Shown piece by piece: positions 24,546 to 31,442 of a stretch of 49,099 bases of DNA. How positions within the stretch are numbered: position 1 is the first letter of the stretch; each line of letters starts with the position of its first letter. The position numbers and the translations under genes are program-made. The notes beneath the pieces are model-generated. The model made no database searches and had not been told where the DNA came from. It was given only the letters and a program-made list of their open reading frames with translations. Source of the stretch: Bacteroidia bacterium (GTDB taxonomy: Bacteria; Bacteroidota; Bacteroidia; Flavobacteriales; Flavobacteriaceae); NCBI GenBank assembly GCA_030427985.1, contig JAUIBH010000019.1, positions 1 to 49,099 of the forward strand. Reading direction: 5' to 3'.

Positions 24546-24581
24546 GGGAGCCTCATTACTTTGTCACAAAATTCAAAATCA

Positions 24582-24944
24582 ATGATACCACGAGATTTAA
24601 GCAAGGACATAAAAACGAGGTTGCAAAGTATCAATGGGCAAATAAGCGGTCTCGTTAAAATGCTGGATGAGGATACGGACCCGGAGAAGATACTGATACA
24701 GTTCAAGGCAGCCCAGAAGGGACTGGAGAAGGCCTACTTCCTGTTGCTTGACGAAACCTATCGAAAGGCACTTGCCATCAAGATTTCAGAAACCGTGGAA
24801 GCCTGCCCTGGGAATTGTGGCAATGAAGACCGTATTGAATTTATCAGGAAGCAGTTCCCTAATCTGGAATTGGACAGTCTTACGGACAAAATGAAGGAAA
24901 TAGCCTCCCTTAAGGCCAAACTGGAAGACTATAGGGACAAATAA
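24582..24944 (+). CDS. CsoR/FrmR/RcnR-family (DUF156) repressor
   Basis: I place the start at ATG 24582. The longer frame from 24348 lies inside the GDCCVxC gene in another frame and is spurious. The 120-residue protein is the DUF156 four-helix type: LQSINGQISGLVKMLDED, the segment ILIQFKAAQKGLEKAYFLLLDE, and KALAIKISETVEACPGNCG. The usual W-x-C-H-C ligand pattern is not obvious; a CPGNC pair at the end of helix 2 is. Ligand specificity may thus differ from copper CsoR. Two near-identical 15-bp sites flank the gene. Confidence 0.88.
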   Translation: MIPRDLSKDIKTRLQSINGQISGLVKMLDEDTDPEKILIQFKAAQKGLEKAYFLLLDETYRKALAIKISETVEACPGNCGNEDRIEFIRKQFPNLELDSLTDKMKEIASLKAKLEDYRDK

Positions 24945-25006
24945 ACTTTACCAAAAAGCAATACGATCAATGGCCCAAAAAAAAGGGACATTTTTTTTTA
25001 ATATTG

Positions 25007-25021
25007 TTTGGAGACCACCCT
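25007..25021 (+). promoter_or_regulatory. Candidate CsoR operator in front of the metal operon
   Basis: TTTGGAGACCACCCT matches the site before csoR at 14 of 15 positions and lies 70 bp before the thioredoxin-like gene. A -7-like element TATTGTTTG (25002-25010) overlaps its left end. Confidence 0.45.
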
Positions 25022-25091
25022 ACCCCATTTGATTCGTTGTTTGGATCCGATGACAATGGAAAGAAGAAATAAACAATTCAAAAACAGAAAG

Positions 25092-25364
25092 ATGAAACGT
25101 CAAGTAGAAGTTTTTACCGCCAATTGTCCGATCTGTGACCCTGTCGTCGAAATGGTTCGGGAACTGGCTTGTGATGAATGTGAAGTAACCACATACGATT
25201 TGGTTGAGCAATTCAGCGATAAGACCTGTCTCGCTAAGATGAATGAATACGGAGTACATAAAATACCGGCGGTTGCGGTCAACGGAAAATTGTTGGATTG
25301 TTGTAAGGACTCGTCCATTACCAAAGAAAGGTTGACGGAGGCGGGCATTGGACAGATCTCATAA
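25092..25364 (+). CDS. Thioredoxin/glutaredoxin-like protein
   Basis: The start MKRQVEVFTANCPICDPVV at 25092 puts the CPIC redox motif near the N-terminus as in glutaredoxin-like thioredoxins of metal operons. The protein has 90 residues, the cis-Pro in HKIPAVAVNG, and additional Cys (ACDEC, a TCLA Cys and DCCKD) able to bind thiophilic metals. It lacks a signal peptide and should be cytoplasmic. It is the first gene of the putative CsoR-regulated operon and is separated from the next by 13 bp. Confidence 0.8.
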   Translation: MKRQVEVFTANCPICDPVVEMVRELACDECEVTTYDLVEQFSDKTCLAKMNEYGVHKIPAVAVNGKLLDCCKDSSITKERLTEAGIGQIS

Positions 25365-25377
25365 AAACCAGCTAAAA

Positions 25378-26247
25378 ATGATTGTCAAAAAAATCACGAA
25401 GTTACCGGCAAGAATCAACTATCTGGTATTGATATTCCAATTGGCTTTCACGGGGGTAGCGGTGGCTCAAGGCCACGGCCCCTTGTATGGTCTACAGACC
25501 CCGACCCTTGCCAAGGGCGGAGTGGATCTGAATGTGGCTGGTATGACCCTAAGCACGGAAGATGAAACCTTGTATATGTTGCGTTATCTATTTTCCTATG
25601 GAATTACCGAAGATTTGCAGGTCAATTTGACCACACCGACAATGATCGGGCGTTTGGATAACGCACCGAGGACCCGGGGCAACAGCAATATGCCCGCAAA
25701 CGGAGATATCGAGGCTTCTCTTTGGTACCGTTTTTTTTCCAATGCCTTTGGTGTGGGCAAGCGCTTTGAGTCAACCGCTGTTTTTGGTGTTTCCACACCT
25801 ACCGATGATGTACGCGGACAGGTCAACGTCGGCCAATCCGTACACGCCGCCATTTCAACTGGCTATGCTTCACGGACCTGGTATGGATGGCTCGGGGGAG
25901 GATACCACTATTATTTCGGGAAAAACGGCGAACAATTGGGGGATTTGCCCTATGCCTCTGCCGTTGTGGGGTATCGCCCCAATATTTTTATGGGTGATTA
26001 TCCAAAACCCGATTGGCGCATTTTCATTGAATCGTTGGCCGAGTTTCCCGGTGAGGCCATCTATGAGGGAAACCTGAACGATTCTGGCACGAGAAGCACG
26101 AAGGTTCTGGTCGGCCCATCTTTTTTGGGACTGTACGGTGCATGGGGCATATCCTTTGGCGCTATGTTCCCGGCGGTACAGAACCTGACTCCAGGAGCTG
26201 TAAGGGAAAAATACCGAGTAGCGATAAATCTGAGCTATTGGTTATAG
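25378..26247 (+). CDS. Outer-membrane beta-barrel transporter-like protein
   Basis: The 289-residue protein starts with a signal peptide ending in AVAQGHG. The rest is rich in alternating aromatic/polar strands (SLWYRFFSNAF, WYGWLGGGYHYYFG) and ends with an outer-membrane-type terminal strand YRVAINLSYWL. It resembles the 'transporter' barrels of the phenol meta-pathway family seen in metal operons. It would sit in the outer membrane and let a small solute or metal complex pass. It is cotranscribed with the thioredoxin-like and HMA genes by spacing. Confidence 0.75.
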   Translation: MIVKKITKLPARINYLVLIFQLAFTGVAVAQGHGPLYGLQTPTLAKGGVDLNVAGMTLSTEDETLYMLRYLFSYGITEDLQVNLTTPTMIGRLDNAPRTRGNSNMPANGDIEASLWYRFFSNAFGVGKRFESTAVFGVSTPTDDVRGQVNVGQSVHAAISTGYASRTWYGWLGGGYHYYFGKNGEQLGDLPYASAVVGYRPNIFMGDYPKPDWRIFIESLAEFPGEAIYEGNLNDSGTRSTKVLVGPSFLGLYGAWGISFGAMFPAVQNLTPGAVREKYRVAINLSYWL

Positions 26248-26275
26248 ATAGCGATAAATTTTTAAAAAGTTGAGT

Positions 26276-26764
26276 ATGATGAAAAATAGTGTATTGGTGA
26301 TAATAATGGTCTTGTTGGTTGTGGGCACTCTAAATGCCCAGATAACCTACGTGGACCAGGAAGTGTACGGGATGGATTGTGCCCCTTGTGCCTATGGCCT
26401 GGAACGGGGACTGAAAAAGATGGACGGTCTTCAGAAGGTCCGTGTCAGTCTCAATGATGGAAGGGCCTATCTTGACCTGGCCGCTGAGAACGAACTCACT
26501 TTGGGGGCCATTCAAGAGGAAGTGAAAAAGAACGGGTTTTCCGCTAAAAAAGCAGCGGTGACCGTTTCGGGCAAACTAAGTAAAGAAAATGGCCAATGGT
26601 TGGTAGCCACCCCCCGGGAACAATTTTTGGTGTCGCAGGCCACTTCTACAGAATATCTTGAAAAAATGACGGAGGGCAACGTCACGGTGAGTGGCACGGT
26701 GGACGATGTGGAAGATGACAATCTTCCAAGCCAATGGATACTTACGATATCAAAAATGGAATGA
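26276..26764 (+). CDS. Periplasmic HMA-domain metal-binding protein
   Basis: I choose ATG 26276; the TTG at 26270 is unlikely. The 162-residue protein has a signal peptide ending in LNAQ and a MerP-like HMA domain with YGMDCAPCAYGLERGL near 30-45. The C-terminal region of about 70 residues is beta-rich and begins TVSGKLSKENGQWL. It repeats the pattern as NVTVSGTVDD and may be an OB fold. The protein would carry metal in the periplasm between the outer-membrane barrel and the MerT-like membrane protein, with whose gene it overlaps by four bases. Confidence 0.8.
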   Translation: MMKNSVLVIIMVLLVVGTLNAQITYVDQEVYGMDCAPCAYGLERGLKKMDGLQKVRVSLNDGRAYLDLAAENELTLGAIQEEVKKNGFSAKKAAVTVSGKLSKENGQWLVATPREQFLVSQATSTEYLEKMTEGNVTVSGTVDDVEDDNLPSQWILTISKME

Positions 26765-27111
26765 ATTCAATGAGGACCACTTTAAAATTGATGTTGAGCA
26801 CAAGCTTGCTTACCTCTTATCTACCCCTGATGTGCTGTCTTGTGCCCGCATTTTTATCGTTCGGGGCAGGATTGGGAGTTTTGGCCGGAAACTTTGAATG
26901 GCTGCATCCCGCACAATCCTATCTGAGCACCTTTTCGGTAGTTGTTCTTGGGATTGCCCACTACAAAAATTTCAAAGGTTCAAGAAAGTGCAACAAAGGG
27001 AAACCGTGCGAAAATACCGTTGGCAAATGCAGTATCAATTCATGGTCTTTATGGACGGTTACCTCGCTGGTCCTGATTTTTATCGTCTTAAACTACTTAT
27101 ATGAATTCTAA
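26761..27111 (+). CDS. MerT-like inner-membrane transport protein
   Basis: The 116-residue protein has three membrane helices. The first contains the Cys pair in LMCCLVPAFLSFGAG, as in MerT. The loop before the last helix has KCNKGKPCENTVGKC with three Cys. It has no fused HMA domain, unlike the MerTP at 23706; the separate HMA protein encoded just upstream may do that job. The start overlaps the upstream stop (ATGA) and the end overlaps the next gene by 11 bp, so the three are tightly coupled. Confidence 0.75.
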   Translation: MNSMRTTLKLMLSTSLLTSYLPLMCCLVPAFLSFGAGLGVLAGNFEWLHPAQSYLSTFSVVVLGIAHYKNFKGSRKCNKGKPCENTVGKCSINSWSLWTVTSLVLIFIVLNYLYEF

Positions 27112-27922
27112 ACTAGTTAGTGTCCTCTCAATTGTTTTCTTGGTTCTTTTCATATCCGGTTGTGAGAGGCACAAAAAACAGTGGCAGCTTGAACGAAAGA
27201 TTACGCTTCCCGAAGAATCCCGTCCCTTGGCGTTGGCAAAGGATAGGGATGTCATCTGGTTTACGGACCCCGATTATTTCCGGCTGTATAAAATAGACCT
27301 GAACGGAAAAGTATTGGATTCCATCACGGGCATCCAACGACCGATGAACATCCATTTTGAAAAGGGTACACTTTATATTCCAGAGTTTTTGACCGATTCC
27401 ATTTGGAAATATAAAAATAGCAGGTTAAGCCCCATGAAAATAAATAAGACTCCACAGGCACCGGCAGGTGTTTCCGTATATGGGGACACCATTTTGGTCG
27501 CTGATTTTTATAACCATCGTATTATTGTGGAGACCCCTAATAAAAGTTTTACCATCGGTAAACAGGGACATAAGGATGGGAAACTATACTATCCTATAGA
27601 TGTAAAGATGAAAAACGGCAAGGTTTACGTGGCTGATGCCTATAACCACAGGATCCAGATTTTTGATTTTGAAGGCAACCATATTGCCACCATCGGACAA
27701 AATGAGAAAATAAACGTGGCTTCAGGAATTGCTTTAAACGTCAATGAATTGGCCATCACCGACCAAGAAAATAGTCGGGTATTAATTTTTGACCATCAGG
27801 GCCAACTGCTTCAGATATTGACAGAAAACATCGTATATCCAACTGATGTTCTGTTCGACAGGAACAAACTTTACATCACAAATTTTAAGGAAAACTCAAT
27901 TTTAATCTGGTCTTTAAGATAG
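27101..27922 (+). CDS. NHL-repeat lipoprotein (beta-propeller)
   Basis: The 273-residue protein has a lipoprotein signal with lipobox LFISGC near 20. NHL-type repeats follow, for example ILVADFYNHRIIVETP, VYVADAYNHRIQIFD and LAITDQENSRVLIFD, giving about five to six blades. It should be anchored in the periplasm or at the surface. It shares no Cys-rich metal motif. It ends the CsoR-controlled operon, overlapping the MerT-like gene by 11 bp. The role in metal handling is unknown; a scaffold for the barrel-HMA-MerT chain is one idea. Confidence 0.8.
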   Translation: MNSKLVSVLSIVFLVLFISGCERHKKQWQLERKITLPEESRPLALAKDRDVIWFTDPDYFRLYKIDLNGKVLDSITGIQRPMNIHFEKGTLYIPEFLTDSIWKYKNSRLSPMKINKTPQAPAGVSVYGDTILVADFYNHRIIVETPNKSFTIGKQGHKDGKLYYPIDVKMKNGKVYVADAYNHRIQIFDFEGNHIATIGQNEKINVASGIALNVNELAITDQENSRVLIFDHQGQLLQILTENIVYPTDVLFDRNKLYITNFKENSILIWSLR

Positions 27923-28030
27923 TAATGTATCACTGGTTCCTTAAAAAAATACTTTACGTAACAATAGCATCTTTTTATGAAAACATTTGGTCTATTCTTT
28001 CTAAAAAATTTGGTTTTTAATAGAGTATAT

Positions 28031-28100
28031 AAAAAGTGACTTTAGGGAACGGCTTTATGCCGTCCCTTGCCCGAGAAATATTTGCCGGGTTTATCTTTTG
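28031..28100. repeat. Continuation of ParB upstream repeat, copy 1 (right part)
   Basis: This segment matches 42529-42600 closely, including AAAAAGTGACTT, TTTATGCCGTCCCTTG and CCGAGAAATATTT. It contains a conserved stem-loop (ACGGC-TTTAT-GCCGT). It shows where the DNA left of 21876 used to continue. Confidence 0.7.
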
Positions 28101-28209
28101 GAAATGTTGCTTGGATACTTATTACATTGTACTGATTCCAATGCATGTACTATGCAAGCGGACTTGACCCAATGATTTTGGTGTCCTGGCCAATCAGGGC
28201 AGTGAAGTA

Positions 28210-28236
28210 CCCCGTTCCAGTCATACCGGAACGGGG
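28210..28236. other. GC-rich hairpin
   Basis: CCCCGTTCC and GGAACGGGG form a perfect nine-pair stem with a nine-base loop. No T-run follows on either strand, so it is not a standard terminator. It stands out in an AT-rich gap and may be part of a mobile-element end or a recombination site. Confidence 0.5.
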
Positions 28237-28751
28237 AAACGGAACGAGATCCAAAAGCAGTGGGTCGTGTCCAAGATTTTTTTGGCGAAGCGCTTTTCCC
28301 GAAGTACCTGCCAGCCGTAGGCATGGAGAGCGAAATGCAGGGAAATGGGCTGAGAAAGCTGTTTGTTGCTGGAATACTTTAAAACAACAAAATTCCTAAG
28401 CCTTTTTAGATTTTTTCACTAAATTGGGAAACTGTTTTTTAACAGTCCTTTTCTTAATTAGAATTATAACAGCCCTACTGGAAATTCCCGGCACAAAGTC
28501 CCCTCTTCGACCGGTTTGGATAAGGAATTAAATTTACCGTGAAAAAATGTATTAACCTTTAACTTAAGGATTGTCCTATTTAATCCTATGGAACTGAGAT
28601 TATTCAACTTTTAAGAAAATAATGCGGCGTGTCCCATGGAAAATATATTGAATTGAGAATCGAAAAACTTGGGCATAGCCAACTAATTTGGCAATATAAA
28701 CCCAGTAAAGTTCATTTTATAAACAAGTTGTATGCAAGCTTAAAACACTAG

Positions 28752-31355
28752 ATGGAAGAAATCTCACAACCAACAGAAGAATTAAAAACGCTTGAAACTG
28801 AAGTTAAAGCTTTTGCAAATGCTCAACCTTATTGGGCAAGATACCTTTGTTCTGAAATTTTAGCAGGTAATGAAATTACAGATACTATAATTGATTCAGC
28901 TTATTCTTATTTGCTCGAAAAAATAGGTCTTAAAGAAGAAACTGATAAGCCTGAGCTTTCTATTTCATACAACCCAAATGCCTCTGATGATTTTAAAGAA
29001 AACCTGTCTTTTGACTCGCTTGCAAACGTTGAAGGAGTTAATGCCCTTACCGAAAATCAAACTATAGAGTTAACATCAAATTTGACTATCATATATGGAA
29101 CAAATGGAGCTGGGAAATCTGGTTATGTTCGCCTTTTAAAAAACGTTTTTTATTCCAAAGACAAGGCAAACATTCTTCCTAACATCAACATTGATTCCGG
29201 ACACAAACCAATAGCAGCAACCTTTAATTTTTCTTCAGAGGGAACTAACATTCCTTTGAAATATCCTGATAACATCGGAAATGGCATTTTTAATCAGTTT
29301 GCAATTTTTGACGGAGATATTGGGAAAAAACACCTTAGCTTAAGAAATGATTTTAGCTTCCGCCCTGCTGGATTGCAATTGTTTAATGAATTTAATGCTG
29401 CATTAGAGAAATTAAACGGCAAGCTAAATATTGAAATTCAATCTAAAAGTACTGCCAATCCCTTTGCAGATGATGACATTTTTCAAGCAGAATCTGAAAT
29501 CAAAACATTGTTAATTCAGCTTTCGCATAATTCTAAACTTGAAGATTTAAATGCTCATTTACCTTATAATGAAGAGGAAAAAGCAAAGAAAGTTCAACTA
29601 GACAAAGAATATGATGATTTAAAAATTGCTTTAGCTCAAAAAGACAAAGCATCGAAAGAGTTGCAAACTATAAAAGCCCAATTAGCAGCTCGAAAACAGA
29701 CTTTAGTTAACACGAACACTTGGTTCGCTCAAGACCAACTAAATAGTGTAATTAAAGCAATCACTAATTGTAAAACCAAAGAGGATACAGCACAAAAAGA
29801 AGGCGTAGAAAAATTCAAAACCGATAAAATTGAAAATATTGGTTCTACAGAATGGAAACAATTCATTGAAGCGGCCGCAAAATTTGCTTCTACTCAAAAC
29901 GAAGGTGAATACCCTTCACTTGGTGACAATTGCTTACTGTGTCAGCAAGCAATCAATGATGATGTTCCCAAAAGCTTAATTAGCAGCTATTGGGCTTACA
30001 TTAAAAGTGTTGCTGAACAAGAAGCAAAGACGGCCAAAGAAAAGCTTGCAAAGTTTAAAGCGGATTACGAAAAATTAAGTTTCAATCAATTTCCTGAAAC
30101 AGACACTTTAGCCGTTTGGTTAAAGGACAGGTACGAAACGGTTTTAGCCAATTTAAAAGATGAACTAAAGAAACAGGAAACATTAAGACAAACACTTGTA
30201 TCAAACATCAATGACAAAAAGGATATTTTACAAGTTGAAGTACAATTAGATTTAAGTGCATTAGATGCCATAAGCAAAACGGTAGATAAAGAAATTAAAG
30301 CGTTTGAAGAAGATGAGCAAAGTAAAAAACTTGGCGAACTGTTAAAAAAGAAAACTTATTTGGCTCATAAAGAAAAACTGGAAGCTCGATACCCAGATAT
30401 TGAAACCCTACACAAAAACTTGATTTGGGTAAACAAAGCCAACCAGTTTAATAAAAGGTCAGTAAAGAAATCATCTACAGATACTGAAAAGAGACTTTCC
30501 GAAGAATATTTCAACAACGATTATATCAATGAATTTAATGACGAATGCGATAAATTAAATGGAAAGTTTGGAATTGAAATAGATGCAAGAAGTTCAGATG
30601 CACAATCCAACCGCCAACTTTTTCTTAAAGGCGAAGACCCTTCTGCAATTTTAAGTGAGGGAGAACAAAAAGTAATTGCTCTGGCTGACTTTATTGCAGA
30701 AACCAACATTACCACAATTAACAGAGGAGTCATTCTTGACGACCCTGTTAACTCGCTTGATGAAGAACGGAAGAGTTTAATTGCGAATAGGCTCGTTTCA
30801 ATTTCAGAAACTAAACAAGTAATTATATTTACTCATGATTTAGTTTTTGTCTCCTGTCTTCTTAATTATGCTCAAGACAAATCTTTAACTCACGAGTGCC
30901 ATTGGATTGAAAATAGAAACGGTAACCCGGGTCAAGTTTGGTTAAGAAACTCACCTACGTATGAAAAAATTTATCGTAATGCTGAGCCAGTAAAGAAGCT
31001 ATACTCCGAAGCGAATAAAACCGAGTGCCCTCCTGAACAGAGAGAGTTCCTAGTTAAAAGTGGATTCACAGCATTACGTACCTGCTATGAGGTTTTAGTA
31101 ATTAATGACTTGTTTAAAAATGTTGTTCAGCGATACAATGAACGTGTAAGCGTTGATAGTCTTTCCAGTGTCTATTTTGACGAAGAATTAACAAACGAAC
31201 TTCTTGACAGTTTTGCTCAATGTTGCAGATACATGGAAGGCCATACGCATAGTGATAAATATGCTTACATGAAACCAGAACCTTCAAACCTTAATGAAGA
31301 AATTCAAAGATATGAAGCGTTAAGAAGTAAAATTCGAAAATTTAAAAAGAAATAA
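28752..31355 (+). CDS. RloC/PrrC-like AAA_13 ATPase with zinc hook
   Basis: The 867-residue protein has an SMC/Rad50-like ABC ATPase split by a long coiled coil. Walker A GTNGAGKS is at 116-123, the signature LSEGEQ at 634-639, Walker B VILDDPVNSLD at 660-670 and the H-loop FTHD near 694. The coiled coil bears a zinc-hook CLLC at 394-397, as in RloC. After the ATPase a helical C-terminal domain has Arg776-x3-Glu780 (RTCYE) and His831/His833 (GHTHSD). The anticodon nucleases PrrC and RloC have a similar Arg-x3-Glu...His triad. Such proteins cut tRNA during phage infection. Assignment of the nuclease part is tentative, the ATPase part firm. The gene is AT-rich compared with its neighbours. Confidence 0.8.
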   Translation: MEEISQPTEELKTLETEVKAFANAQPYWARYLCSEILAGNEITDTIIDSAYSYLLEKIGLKEETDKPELSISYNPNASDDFKENLSFDSLANVEGVNALTENQTIELTSNLTIIYGTNGAGKSGYVRLLKNVFYSKDKANILPNINIDSGHKPIAATFNFSSEGTNIPLKYPDNIGNGIFNQFAIFDGDIGKKHLSLRNDFSFRPAGLQLFNEFNAALEKLNGKLNIEIQSKSTANPFADDDIFQAESEIKTLLIQLSHNSKLEDLNAHLPYNEEEKAKKVQLDKEYDDLKIALAQKDKASKELQTIKAQLAARKQTLVNTNTWFAQDQLNSVIKAITNCKTKEDTAQKEGVEKFKTDKIENIGSTEWKQFIEAAAKFASTQNEGEYPSLGDNCLLCQQAINDDVPKSLISSYWAYIKSVAEQEAKTAKEKLAKFKADYEKLSFNQFPETDTLAVWLKDRYETVLANLKDELKKQETLRQTLVSNINDKKDILQVEVQLDLSALDAISKTVDKEIKAFEEDEQSKKLGELLKKKTYLAHKEKLEARYPDIETLHKNLIWVNKANQFNKRSVKKSSTDTEKRLSEEYFNNDYINEFNDECDKLNGKFGIEIDARSSDAQSNRQLFLKGEDPSAILSEGEQKVIALADFIAETNITTINRGVILDDPVNSLDEERKSLIANRLVSISETKQVIIFTHDLVFVSCLLNYAQDKSLTHECHWIENRNGNPGQVWLRNSPTYEKIYRNAEPVKKLYSEANKTECPPEQREFLVKSGFTALRTCYEVLVINDLFKNVVQRYNERVSVDSLSSVYFDEELTNELLDSFAQCCRYMEGHTHSDKYAYMKPEPSNLNEEIQRYEALRSKIRKFKKK

Positions 31356-31363
31356 AGCCAGCA

Positions 31364-31420
31364 TACAACAACACCTAAACGCAATGCCCTACGGGACACT
31401 GCCATAGCCAAAATGTTGTA
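31364..31420. repeat. Cassette-like inverted repeat between genes
   Basis: Outer arms TACAACA (31364-31370) and TGTTGTA (31414-31420) are perfect inverted repeats. Between them is a small hairpin CCC-TAC-GGG (31387-31395). The element fills the whole gap between the ATPase gene and the next gene. Similar short palindromic spacers recur in this island (33,420 and 34,491). Confidence 0.5.
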
Positions 31421-31442
31421 CCTCAAGCTAAAAAAGAACCTG

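Larger units (their letters stand above)
21876..28030. mobile_element. 6,155-bp insertion carrying IS110 and two soft-metal operons
   Basis: The two ends are defined by comparison with the ParB copy 2 upstream region. There GGAAT (42524-42528) is joined directly to AAAAAGTGAC (42529-42538); here the two halves are at 21871-21875 and 28031-28040. The segment holds an IS110 transposase at its left edge, then ArsR-MerTP-GDCCVxC and CsoR-regulated metal genes. No clear target-site duplication or terminal inverted repeat is visible. That fits IS110-type insertion for the left end but does not explain the right end. Whether it came in one or several steps cannot be told. Confidence 0.55.
27923..28751. 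other. Intergenic region at right edge of the insertion
   Basis: This 829-bp stretch has no convincing gene. It includes the end of the 6.16-kb insertion (to 28030), a stretch homologous to the ParB copy 2 upstream region (28031-28100), a strong GC hairpin (28210-28236) and a weaker hairpin ACTGTT-TTTT-AACAGT (28431-28446). The sequence GTTGTATGCAAGCTT at 28726-28740 echoes GTTATATGCAAGCTT near 42721. That suggests the homology resumes just before the ATPase gene. Confidence 0.5.

Noticed and set aside
24348-24581. Longer start for csoR
   Set aside because: The extra 78 residues are read from the GDCCVxC gene in a different frame and do not resemble DUF156 proteins.
24985-25000. Third copy of the Rrf2-type operator
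   Set aside because: GGGACATTTTTTTTT shares only the left half and lacks the TATCC half; likely chance in a T-run.
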